A DNA stretch of 64,000 nucleotides from Bacteroidia bacterium (GTDB taxonomy: Bacteria; Bacteroidota; Bacteroidia; Chitinophagales; JAUHXS01): assembly GCA_030426955.1 (NCBI GenBank), contig JAUHXS010000004.1:270142-334141 (forward strand). Reading direction: 5' to 3'. Of this stretch, positions 55,814 through 63,810 are shown in pieces; position 1 is the first letter of the stretch; each line of letters begins with the position of its first letter. The position numbers and the translations under genes are program-made. The notes beneath the pieces are model-generated. The model was not told where the DNA came from and ran no database searches. It saw nothing but the letters and a program-made list of their open reading frames with translations.

Positions 55814-57625
55814 ATGGTTAGACCGTTCCTCCATATTGGTATCTTTCTATGTTTGATTTATTTTACTCCTGTTCATAGTCAAATAAATCAAGATGCCTTG
55901 TTAGCACAGCAGTATCAGCAAAATGGTGAGTTAGATAAAGCCCTTGATATTTACGAAAAGTTATGGAAACAAGAATCTTCTATCTATTATTATAGAAGTT
56001 ACTTCAATCTATTGATGGAAACAGCAGACTATAAAACGGCTGAGAAAGTCTGCAAGAAACAAATCAAAGAAAGCCCTGAAAACTACACACTACAGATTGA
56101 CCTAGGTAAAGTATATTCAAAGCAAGATGAAAAGATCAAAGCGGAGAAACAATTTGAATCAACTATTAACGCACTCAAGCCCGATCAGTTTATTATATCA
56201 TCAGTAGCCAATGCTTTCCTTTCTATTAATGAAACAGATTTTGCATTAGCAACCTATCAAAAGGGGCAATCACTTTTAGGAACAATATTTTTCAACTATG
56301 AGATTGGTAAACTTTATGAAAGAAAGTCAGATTACCCCAAAGCCATTGACCACTATTTAAGTCATTTAAAAATAAGTCCTGTAGATGAGGAACTTATTCA
56401 GAATACATTGCAAAATATTATTCAAGATGATAAAAACTTCTCAGAATTAAAAAGTCAATTATTCAAACGTATTCAAAAATCTCCTAACGATATTATTTTT
56501 TCAAAACTACTTATTTGGCAATACGTCCAAAAACAAGACTACGAATCTGCTTTTACGCAAGCTAAAGCATTAGATAGAAGGCTTAAGAATAATGGCGACC
56601 ATGTTTATGAACTGGCTAAACTGGCAAAAGAAAGTCAAGCCTTTGATGCAGCAATAATTATGTACCAGTCGCTGGTTGAAAAAGGCCCAGGAACTTATTA
56701 TTATTTCCCAGCACAACAAGAGTTGCTTTCAACTAGAAAGCTTAAAGTTACAAGTGGGCTTTATACGGAAGAGGATATTCAAGCTTTAAAACACATATAC
56801 CAGGACTTTCTAAAGGAATACGGAAAAAACAATAACACCATTCAAAGCTTAAGAGACTTAGCAAGTTTATATGCCAGATATTTGAATGATATAAATGAAG
56901 CGATCAGTTTACTGGAAGAGGCGATTGCAATCCACAACATAAAACCAATAACAAAGGCAGAATGCAAACTCGACTTAGGAGACTATTATATCATTAGTGG
57001 AGAGATTTGGGAAGCATCGCTGTTATATTCACAAGTAGATAAGGCTTATAAAGACGAGGCTATCGGAGAGGAGGCTAAGCTCAGAAATGCTTATTTATCC
57101 TACTACATTGGCGAGTTTGAATGGGCAAAAGCACAACTAGATGTATTAAAAGCATCAACAACAGAGTTGATTTCTAATAATGCGATGACGCTATCTTTTT
57201 TCATCATGGATAATTTTGATCTGGATACCACCATTATCCCAATGTCTTTATATGCTCGCGCAGACTTATTGAGATTTCAAAACAGATATGAAGAGGCTAT
57301 TTCAGCTTTAGATTCTATTCTTAACTTGTTTCCTAATCACTCATTGACTGATGATGTTTACTATGCATTTTATAACATCAAGAAAAGGCAACAAAAATTT
57401 ACTGAGGCGGCTCAATATCTTGAACTAATCAGAAATAATTACAGTAATGGTATTTTAAATGATGATGCACTTTTTAACTTGGCCATCTTAAACGAGCAGA
57501 TATTAAACAACAAAGAAAAGGCGCTAGAACTTTTCGAAACGCTTATATTAAATCATAAAGGAAGTATTTACAGTATTGAGGCTAGAAAGCATTACAGAGC
57601 ATTGCGAGGAGACAATATCAACTGA
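55814..57625 (+). CDS. Periplasmic tetratricopeptide repeat protein
   Basis: 603 residues with a signal peptide (LHIGIFLCLIYFTPVHS) and TPR-type helix pairs over most of its length (for example DALLAQQYQQNGELDKALDIYEKLW, YPKAIDHYLSHLKISP, RYEEAISALDSILNLFPNHSLTDD). Such proteins act as scaffolds in the periplasm. Starts 35 bases after tonB, and its stop overlaps the next start, so it belongs to the same operon. Specific partner unknown. Confidence 0.85.
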   Translation: MVRPFLHIGIFLCLIYFTPVHSQINQDALLAQQYQQNGELDKALDIYEKLWKQESSIYYYRSYFNLLMETADYKTAEKVCKKQIKESPENYTLQIDLGKVYSKQDEKIKAEKQFESTINALKPDQFIISSVANAFLSINETDFALATYQKGQSLLGTIFFNYEIGKLYERKSDYPKAIDHYLSHLKISPVDEELIQNTLQNIIQDDKNFSELKSQLFKRIQKSPNDIIFSKLLIWQYVQKQDYESAFTQAKALDRRLKNNGDHVYELAKLAKESQAFDAAIIMYQSLVEKGPGTYYYFPAQQELLSTRKLKVTSGLYTEEDIQALKHIYQDFLKEYGKNNNTIQSLRDLASLYARYLNDINEAISLLEEAIAIHNIKPITKAECKLDLGDYYIISGEIWEASLLYSQVDKAYKDEAIGEEAKLRNAYLSYYIGEFEWAKAQLDVLKASTTELISNNAMTLSFFIMDNFDLDTTIIPMSLYARADLLRFQNRYEEAISALDSILNLFPNHSLTDDVYYAFYNIKKRQQKFTEAAQYLELIRNNYSNGILNDDALFNLAILNEQILNNKEKALELFETLILNHKGSIYSIEARKHYRALRGDNIN

Positions 57626-57930
57626 TGATTATATACAACGTAACGATAAAAATTGAACATGACGTTCAAGAAGATTGGCTGGAGTGGATGAAGTCTAAAC
57701 ATATTCCTGATGTCATGAATACCAATTTATTCAAAGAATATAGAATATGTAAACTTATTGGTCAAGATGATGATGAAGGTGTTAGCTATGCCATTCAATA
57801 CTTTTGTGAAAGCTTGGCTTTACTACAAAAGTATCAAGGTCAACACGCTCCTGCTTTACAAAGAGAACATACTGAGCGATACAAGGACAAGTTCGTTGCT
57901 TTTAGGACAATCATGGAGATGATAGATTAA
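57625..57930 (+). CDS. DUF4286 family protein
   Basis: 101 residues, soluble, alpha/beta ferredoxin-like, beginning IIYNVTIKIEHDVQEDWLEWMKSKHIPDVMNT, the characteristic start of DUF4286, a family largely confined to Bacteroidota and commonly next to TPR genes. Its start overlaps the TPR gene stop by one base (TGATG arrangement). Function unknown. Confidence 0.88.
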   Translation: MIIYNVTIKIEHDVQEDWLEWMKSKHIPDVMNTNLFKEYRICKLIGQDDDEGVSYAIQYFCESLALLQKYQGQHAPALQREHTERYKDKFVAFRTIMEMID

Positions 57931-57986
57931 GCCATAGACAGAAGTCAAAAGCTATGAATATACTATGTTGCCTTTTGCCTAATGGC
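57931..57986 (+). terminator. Hairpin after the DUF4286 gene
   Basis: GCCAT at 57931-57935 pairs with ATGGC at 57982-57986, and CAAAAG at 57946-57951 with CTTTTG at 57972-57977, directly after the DUF4286 stop. No strong T-run follows. It probably marks the end of the gcvH-to-DUF4286 operon. Confidence 0.4.
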
Positions 57987-58110
57987 TATTGACTACTTGA
58001 TCGAGAAGCCTAGCACTCCTTATGTAAATATGCACATTTGTCCTCATATAATAGAAACTAAAGTTAAAATAGCATTTTTAATGAAAAACACTTATTTTTG
58101 AATATACACT

Positions 58111-58548
58111 ATGCAAAAGGTTACTAGATACTTTCTATTATTTGTTGGTTTATTCAGCCTTTGGGGTTGCAAGCCTAATTTCATTACACCTGTGGAGAAG
58201 AGAATTATTGGCAGCTGGAGGCTAAGCCCACAAAGAGATGATTACGAGGAAATATGGACTTTTAAGGATAATAACCAAATGCACATTGTAGTTAATGGTG
58301 ACACAACATATTTTGTTTTAGATCCAGAATTGGGAGGAAAGACTGTAAACTATATGGAATATGCTATTCAACAAGGCTTTACAAAAGTCCGGATGAATAT
58401 GGATAGTTTCTTTTATGATCCATCTAGAGAAGCGGACAGAAAAGTTCCTTACTTCTTGTTTTTAGAACTAAACAAGAAAGAAATGTACATCTATAGCATT
58501 GACAATGAGATCAAAGGCTCTCGCCAGTTTGGTTTTACTAAAATCTAG
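58111..58548 (+). CDS. Predicted lipoprotein
   Basis: 145 residues with a lipoprotein signal (FVGLFSLWGC, Cys about 20) and a lipocalin-like beta-rich domain that starts RIIGSWRLSPQ. No precise family. It stands alone between the DUF4286 gene and the candidate RNA at 58632. Function unknown. Confidence 0.7.
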   Translation: MQKVTRYFLLFVGLFSLWGCKPNFITPVEKRIIGSWRLSPQRDDYEEIWTFKDNNQMHIVVNGDTTYFVLDPELGGKTVNYMEYAIQQGFTKVRMNMDSFFYDPSREADRKVPYFLFLELNKKEMYIYSIDNEIKGSRQFGFTKI

Positions 58549-58631
58549 CTTCATTCTTTCTAGTTTCTATCTCTGAAGAATAATTTGAATATATTTAGCA
58601 AAATACGGATACTCTATGTATCTTTACAATG

Positions 58632-58701
58632 GAATTGCTTCCAATTCAAACTGTGGCCTTCATGGTCTGCATTTCTTCGGAATAGAATTGGAAGCTTTTT
58701 T
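58632..58701 (+). ncRNA. Candidate structured small RNA with terminator
   Basis: GCTTCCAATTC (58637-58647) is perfectly complementary to GAATTGGAAGC (58685-58695), followed by six T. Within it, GGCC and GGTC can form a small inner stem around TTCAT. The left arm can instead fold on itself (GAATTG-CTTC-CAATTC, 58632-58647), so two mutually exclusive structures exist. A -7-like TATCTTTA lies just upstream (about 58619-58626). It ends two bases before the stop of a DUF3800 remnant on the opposite strand. Either an RNA gene or merely an elaborate terminator for the lipoprotein gene. Confidence 0.45.
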
Positions 58702-58703
58702 AT

Positions 58704-58979
58704 TTATCCTCTAGGCCAGATTTGAAGCCTTATTTCTCGATGTGCTATTATTTTTCTGTACTCGGCAGCTTTAGAATCTCTACGAACAAATTTATTGGTA
58801 ATACCAGCAATGTAATCAACTAATTGAAGCAAGTTATTTTTCTCGGAATCTTGCATTTTTACTTTCTTGATGACTTTATTATTACCAGTGTTCATTTTCT
58901 TTTTCAAATAAGAAGCTAATTGGTTTTTAAATTGTAAACTTCCACTCTTGTCAATCACCACAATAGCATGCGTTGTCAC
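58704..58979 (-). pseudogene. DUF3800 protein remnant (C-terminal part only)
   Basis: About 91 codons from a GTG (the frame is open to 59006) encode KMQDSEKNNLLQLVDYIAGITNKFVRR followed by AAEYRKIIAHREIRLQIWP, the conserved C-terminal part of DUF3800. Family members are usually more than 200 residues and begin with a short acidic DESG-type motif, which is absent here and not found in the sequence upstream. The gene therefore looks truncated. DUF3800 genes are typical of mobile and variable regions. Confidence 0.7.
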
Positions 58980-59006
58980 TTTTTGATTACAATAGTTGAC
59001 AAGAAC

Positions 59007-59349
59007 TTACATTTTGGGACAAGAATGGTGGAGAATTGATTGTGCTTTTATTCTATTTTGCACCTATTAGCTTCAACTTAACGTTAATGTCGATTATAAT
59101 CCGTATGTTTACACTCATTAACAGCTGATTCTTGTCTCAAGACTAAATGGTTGACTAGAGAAATCTCCTAAAAGCGGCCTCCCTAACATCACTTCATTTT
59201 ATCGCCTTTAAGAATTACCCGTTAGAATAAAACATTAGAATCTTTCACATAGGATGCTTCTGTTTTACATTTGAGCATTGAGTCGAATTATTTCGACTTG
59301 ACTATCACCCATCTCGATTATGAGTTGAGGGAATCATTATTAATAAAAT
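59007..59349. other. Gene-free stretch upstream of the DEFD helicase
   Basis: No coding frame with recognisable similarity. It holds the 18-bp dyad at 59281-59298 described separately, and presumably the helicase promoter and a long 5' leader. Confidence 0.5.
59281..59298. promoter_or_regulatory. Perfect 18-bp dyad in the helicase leader
   Basis: AGTCGAATTATTTCGACT: 7-bp arms with a 4-bp loop, 51 bases before the helicase ATG. It could be an operator or an RNA hairpin in the 5' leader. Confidence 0.5.
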
Positions 59350-60543
59350 ATGAATACAAAAATTTATAAAAACAAAACAAAAATAAGTAGCGCAGGCACT
59401 AGAAATAGACATAGAAGGTTAAACAAAAAGTCATCTTTAGATCCTGAACGTTTGATTCAGAAGTCAACATCATCAATTGATAAATCCTATACACCTAGTC
59501 ATAGCTTTGAAGAAATGAACTTAGATAGGAGAATAAAATTCAACCTAAAACAAAAAGGTTTTTTACTTCCTACAGAAATACAAGAGAAAACATTTGATAG
59601 CTTAATAAATGGAAGAAATCTTATAGGAATAGCAAATACTGGGACTGGAAAAACAGTCGCATTTCTACTTCCTATTGTTCAACAATTGCTTCAATCAAAA
59701 GGCAAATTTAAAACATTAGTTATTGTTCCAACAAGGGAACTTGCTTTGCAGGTTCAGGAAGAAGCTAAAGCCTTGATGGAGGGTTTGGGTTTATTTACTA
59801 CCTGTCATATTGGAGGTGTTAGTATAGATAAAGATGTGAGAAGTTTAAAAAGAACCAACCATATCACCATTGGTACACCAGGCCGACTATTAGACTTAAG
59901 AGATAGAAGAGTATTAAAGCTAAACGAATTTGATGCCTTAATATTAGACGAGTTTGATCGAATGCTGGATATGGGATTCATCAAAGATATTAGAAAGATT
60001 GTTGCCGAGATGAAAAGAAGAAGACAAACCATGCTGTTTTCAGCAACAAAGGATGACAAGCAAGCAAAGCTCATTGAAGAGTTTGTTAAAAATGCCATCT
60101 GTGTAAAGGTATGTTCGGGAAACACTAGTAGCAAAAATGTAGATCAAGATATTGTTAAAATCGGAAGTACCGAGAATAAGTATGATGTGTTGCTACAATT
60201 ACTAAATAAGGAAGATGCCGATAAGGTAATTTTATTTGCTGAAACAAAACACCTTGCTAACCGTCTTAGTAAAAGACTCAATAACTCAGGAGTTAGATCT
60301 GACCAAATACACGGAAACAAATCTCAAAGTTATAGATCAAAAGCCCTGTCTAAGTTTAAGAGAGGAAGCATAAGGATACTAGTAGCAACTGATGTCGCTG
60401 CACGTGGAATTGATATTGATGATGTGTCGCATGTAATTAACTACGACCTTCCTAGAGACTATGATACTTATATTCACAGAATTGGTCGAACCGGACGAGC
60501 TGGAAAAACAGGAACTGCCTTTACTTTAGTTGAAGCCCGTTAG
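59350..60543 (+). CDS. DEAD-box-type RNA helicase with DEFD motif II
   Basis: 397 residues. A basic N-terminal tail (about 1-50) is followed by the helicase core: Q motif (LLPTEIQEKTF), ANTGTGKT (I), PTRELA (Ia), DEFD instead of DEAD at motif II (about residue 200), SAT (III), RGIDI (V) and HRIGRTGRAG (VI). The protein ends soon after motif VI. A Phe in place of Ala in motif II is rare but keeps both acidic residues, so ATPase activity is expected. It precedes an RRM protein and a sigma factor, which suggests cold or stress RNA metabolism. Confidence 0.92.
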   Translation: MNTKIYKNKTKISSAGTRNRHRRLNKKSSLDPERLIQKSTSSIDKSYTPSHSFEEMNLDRRIKFNLKQKGFLLPTEIQEKTFDSLINGRNLIGIANTGTGKTVAFLLPIVQQLLQSKGKFKTLVIVPTRELALQVQEEAKALMEGLGLFTTCHIGGVSIDKDVRSLKRTNHITIGTPGRLLDLRDRRVLKLNEFDALILDEFDRMLDMGFIKDIRKIVAEMKRRRQTMLFSATKDDKQAKLIEEFVKNAICVKVCSGNTSSKNVDQDIVKIGSTENKYDVLLQLLNKEDADKVILFAETKHLANRLSKRLNNSGVRSDQIHGNKSQSYRSKALSKFKRGSIRILVATDVAARGIDIDDVSHVINYDLPRDYDTYIHRIGRTGRAGKTGTAFTLVEAR

Positions 60544-60680
60544 GGCTTTTATAAGCATAGGTAATATAAAGAAATTTAGATGATCATTAAAAGAGTATTG
60601 ATCTTCTGAATAATGCTGAGACGCATTTATTTTACTAACAAGCTCAACAAAATTATGTCGAGCATAAACAAAATTAAGAA

Positions 60681-60941
60681 ATGAATATTTATGTAGGGAA
60701 TCTCAACTACAATGTAGACGATAATGATTTAAACACAATCTTTGGTGAATTCGGAACGGTTTCATCTGCAAAGGTGATTAAAGATCAATATTCGGGTAAA
60801 GGAAAAGGTTTTGGATTCATTGAAATGAGCAATGATTCAGAAGCCTTGAGTGCCATTGACAAACTCAATGGAGCTGAAATACAAGGTAGAGCTATGACTG
60901 TCAATGAAGCGAAGCCTAAGAAAAGTCGAAATAACTATTAA
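60681..60941 (+). CDS. RRM RNA-binding protein
   Basis: 86 residues forming one RNA recognition motif: RNP2 IYVGNL (residues 2-7) and RNP1 KGFGFIEM (about 40-47), with a short basic tail KPKKSRNNY. Small RRM proteins in bacteria are often cold-induced RNA chaperones. It stands between the DEFD helicase and a sigma factor, starting 21 bases before the latter. Confidence 0.93.
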   Translation: MNIYVGNLNYNVDDNDLNTIFGEFGTVSSAKVIKDQYSGKGKGFGFIEMSNDSEALSAIDKLNGAEIQGRAMTVNEAKPKKSRNNY

Positions 60942-60962
60942 TAAGGTTTTTACTAAAGATTA

Positions 60963-61817
60963 ATGAGACCGCTTCAAATAACAGCTTCAATAACAAATCG
61001 AGAAAGTGTTTCTTTGGATCAGTACTTTTCTGATGTTAACAAAGAAAAGCTCATAACGGTTGAAGAGGAAGTGGCTTTAACACGAAGAATTAAAAAAGGT
61101 GATCAAGAGGCTTTAGCAAAACTGGTAAAGGCTAACTTGCGCTTCGTTATTTCTGTGGCAAAGAAATATCAGGGGCGCGGTTTGCCTTTAGTGGATCTTA
61201 TAAGTGAAGGAAACCTTGGTCTTGTGAAAGCGGCACAACGTTTTGATGATACAAAGGGATTTAAGTTTATTTCTTATGCTGTTTGGTGGATAAGACAAAG
61301 TATTATGCAGAGTATTAGTGAGCATTCTAGAGTTGTTAGATTACCAATAAATCAAATTGCCAATATCGGAAAAATGAAAAAGGCATTTGTTGAATTAGAG
61401 CAAGACTATGAGCGAGAACCCACAGTGGAAGAATTATCGAATAAGTTAAGCCAACCAGTCGATCACATTGAGGCATCACTTCAAAATGCTAAGTTTTCTA
61501 TTTCAATAGATGCACCCATAAGAAAAGAGGAAACTGACTGTATGGCAGATTCTTTAGTGGATGATGATCCTATCGATACAGATAAGGGCTTAATGATTGA
61601 GTCACAACAAATAGAAATTAAACAATTGCTTAAGAGCTTAAGTCAATTGGAAAGAAATGTGCTGATCCAATTTTATGGAATAGGATTAAAAAGGACTATT
61701 TCGTTGTCCACTCTTGCCTCACAAAATCAATTGAGTACAGAGCGCATCAGGCAAATAAAACATACTGCCTTGAGTAAACTAAGATTAAAAATGAAAAAAG
61801 GAGAAATTGAATACTAG
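60963..61817 (+). CDS. RpoD-like sigma-70 factor, divergent paralogue
   Basis: 284 residues with regions 1.2 (SLDQYFSDVNKEKLITVEEEV), 2 (ANLRFVISVAKKYQGRGLPLVDLISEGNLGLVKAAQRFD, FKFISYAVWWIRQSI), 3 (VELEQDYEREPTVEEL) and 4 (LSTERIRQIKHTALSKLR). The layout is that of the short Bacteroidota primary sigma factor. Region 4 departs from the usual sequence (LSQLERNVLIQFYGIGLKRTISLSTLASQNQ), and its placement after helicase and RRM genes suggests an alternative, stress-related RpoD paralogue. That it is not the housekeeping factor is an inference. Confidence 0.9.
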   Translation: MRPLQITASITNRESVSLDQYFSDVNKEKLITVEEEVALTRRIKKGDQEALAKLVKANLRFVISVAKKYQGRGLPLVDLISEGNLGLVKAAQRFDDTKGFKFISYAVWWIRQSIMQSISEHSRVVRLPINQIANIGKMKKAFVELEQDYEREPTVEELSNKLSQPVDHIEASLQNAKFSISIDAPIRKEETDCMADSLVDDDPIDTDKGLMIESQQIEIKQLLKSLSQLERNVLIQFYGIGLKRTISLSTLASQNQLSTERIRQIKHTALSKLRLKMKKGEIEY

Positions 61818-61952
61818 CATACTTATACAATAAGGCAATACATTTACGATTACGCAAGAATCTTTGGGTATAACATTATATGCGATATAATCTTAAAGAT
61901 GTCTAATGGAGTCTTACATTAAACTAAGCATCTTAGTATTTGTAAATATCAA

Positions 61953-62513
61953 ATGAAGTTATACATAAAGTATATGGTCAGTTTACGCTGTAAACTAATG
62001 GTTAAGGAGGAGTTGAAAAGCCTTGGATTACATTATGTTATTGTTGATTTGGGGGTGGTTGAAATTTTAGAAGATATCACTCAGGATCAAAGAGCACAAT
62101 TGAAATCAAATCTACTTAAGTCAGGGCTTGAATTATTAGATGATAAAAAGAGTATTCTTGTTGAAAGAATAAAGAATGTTATCACGGAAATGATTCATTA
62201 CTCAGATGAATTACCTCAAATGAATTACTCAGATTATATCAGTGAAAAATTAAATCATGATTATACCTACCTGGCCAATGTTTTTTCCGAGGTAAAAGGC
62301 ATAACCATCCAACAATTCATCATTATTCATAAGATCGAAAGAGTAAAAGAATTGCTGTTGTATGATGAGCTTAACCTTACTGAAATCTCCTATAAGCTGC
62401 ATTATAGTAGTGTAGCACATTTATCCAATCAATTCAAGAAAATTACGGGTCTTACTCCCACTTTTTATAAGCGTCTTAAGGAAAAGCGTAAAGAAAATCT
62501 TGAAAACATGTGA
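61953..62513 (+). CDS. AraC-type helix-turn-helix regulator with small N-terminal domain
   Basis: 186 residues. The C-terminal about 90 form an AraC DNA-binding domain (FSEVKGITIQQFIIIHKIERVKELL, then LTEISYKLHYSSVAHLSNQFKKITGLTPTFYK). The N-terminal about 70 residues (MVSLRCKLMVKEELKSLGLHYVIVDLGVVEI...LKKSGLELLDDKKSI-like) match a ferredoxin-like, metal-domain-related module common in Bacteroidota AraC proteins, which as I recall usually has two Cys there; only one remains here. Likely a regulator of the adjacent universal stress gene or of related stress genes. Confidence 0.8.
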   Translation: MKLYIKYMVSLRCKLMVKEELKSLGLHYVIVDLGVVEILEDITQDQRAQLKSNLLKSGLELLDDKKSILVERIKNVITEMIHYSDELPQMNYSDYISEKLNHDYTYLANVFSEVKGITIQQFIIIHKIERVKELLLYDELNLTEISYKLHYSSVAHLSNQFKKITGLTPTFYKRLKEKRKENLENM

Positions 62514-62735
62514 TATATGTAATTTATTTTCAAATAAGTATAATGCTTTATAAGTCAGAAGTAGTCAACTTTGCTCTTTAGAACGAATGTGTTGTTCAAT
62601 GATAGACATATTAGAAAGCAAAAGAACAATATGATATACAATTGTTTTTTTACAATCAATAGCGTAGACGTTATTATATTAGTTTGATATGGTTTGACAA
62701 ATTAACTGCATTCCCCCAAAGGTTCAGTACACGTT

Positions 62736-62924
62736 ATGGAAAATAAATATAAAGAAGGGCAAGTAGTTTATGCAAAAGAGAACCCTTTATTAAAACTCAT
62801 TATCAGACGCTATGTTGACAGAATATATTATTGCAAGGTTCAGGATGACCCTGATAGAAAAGAGCTTGTTTACTTTGAGAGGGAGCTAGTTGATGATAAT
62901 ACAAAGAAAAAAGTTGATCAATAA
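62736..62924 (+). CDS. Small conserved-looking hypothetical protein
   Basis: 62 residues, very charged, soluble (EGQVVYAKENPLLKLIIRRY, then RIYYCKVQDDPDRKELVYFERELV). The pattern of short strands and a closing YFERELV is reminiscent of small SH3-like barrels found in Bacteroidota stress loci. Starts 28 bases before the universal stress gene is reached and reads in the same direction, so co-transcription is likely. Function not recognised. Confidence 0.65.
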   Translation: MENKYKEGQVVYAKENPLLKLIIRRYVDRIYYCKVQDDPDRKELVYFERELVDDNTKKKVDQ

Positions 62925-62952
62925 CATTGAATATATAGATATATAATACATA

Positions 62953-63810
62953 ATGAAAAAAATATTAGTTACTACAGATTTTACAGAATACTCAAATTAT
63001 GCTGTTATGTCTGCTGCATCTCTTTGTGAACAAACAGGAGCACAGCTAATTCTTTTACATGTAGTGAATAGACCGTTGAATGAAGAGGATGATTCTTACG
63101 AAAACTATCACGATATGCCCGGAGGGGCAACGATTATAAGCAACGTCAGTAATAGACTGGGAGCCATTATCAATCAATATAATCTAACAAATGCAAAAGT
63201 TATTTACGAGTTAAGATATGATGTATTCAAGACAATACTCAAACATGCAAATTTACATCAGGTTGACTTAATAGTAATGGGTGCATATGGGAGTAGTGGT
63301 TCTGGAGAATCTCTGATTGGTTCCAATACAGAGAGGGTCATGCGTAAAGCAGAAATGCCCGTTTTAATTGTAAAGGAAAAATTCAAAAATTTTAATATAA
63401 AGAATATGGTTTTGGGTTCTGAGTTTCATGGAGAAATTTATAAAGTATTTCCTAAAATGAAAAAGATCATTGACCTTTTTGATACTAAAATCCATCTTTT
63501 GAAGGTAAATACTCCTACTCGATTTCAAAGAACCGATGACAGCTTAAGTTTAATGGAAAAATTTTGTAAAGAATTTAAGCTAACGGAGCCCAACATCCAC
63601 ACTTATAATGACTTAACCGTAGAGGATGGAATTCTAAATTTTACAAAATACATACAAGCCGATTTAGTTGCCATTACACCAGATGGACTTTGGAGACTAG
63701 CACATATTTTCGAGAAGAATGTAACTGATAGGTTAATGAAAAAATCTGTTAAAGCAATTTTAAGTATGAAAACCCGTCAATCTTCACCCGCTTCGATTGA
63801 AATTAAGTGA
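62953..63810 (+). CDS. Universal stress protein, tandem domain
   Basis: 285 residues. The first domain (about 1-140) starts KKILVTTDFTEYSNYAV and has the ATP-binding signature GAYGSSGSGESLIGSNTERV, then PVLIVK. The second (about 150-285) is a weaker USP repeat (MVLGSEFHGEIYKVFPKMKKI ... TDRLMKKSVKAILSMK) without the glycine-rich loop, so it probably does not bind nucleotide. Tandem USPs of this type are frequent in Bacteroidota. It ends a run of stress-related genes; the remaining 190 bases to the window end show no gene. Confidence 0.9.
   Translation: MKKILVTTDFTEYSNYAVMSAASLCEQTGAQLILLHVVNRPLNEEDDSYENYHDMPGGATIISNVSNRLGAIINQYNLTNAKVIYELRYDVFKTILKHANLHQVDLIVMGAYGSSGSGESLIGSNTERVMRKAEMPVLIVKEKFKNFNIKNMVLGSEFHGEIYKVFPKMKKIIDLFDTKIHLLKVNTPTRFQRTDDSLSLMEKFCKEFKLTEPNIHTYNDLTVEDGILNFTKYIQADLVAITPDGLWRLAHIFEKNVTDRLMKKSVKAILSMKTRQSSPASIEIK

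Noticed and set aside
62640..62735. tRNA or riboswitch in the T-rich gap before the 62-residue gene
   Set aside because: No cloverleaf, T-loop consensus or recognisable aptamer could be traced.
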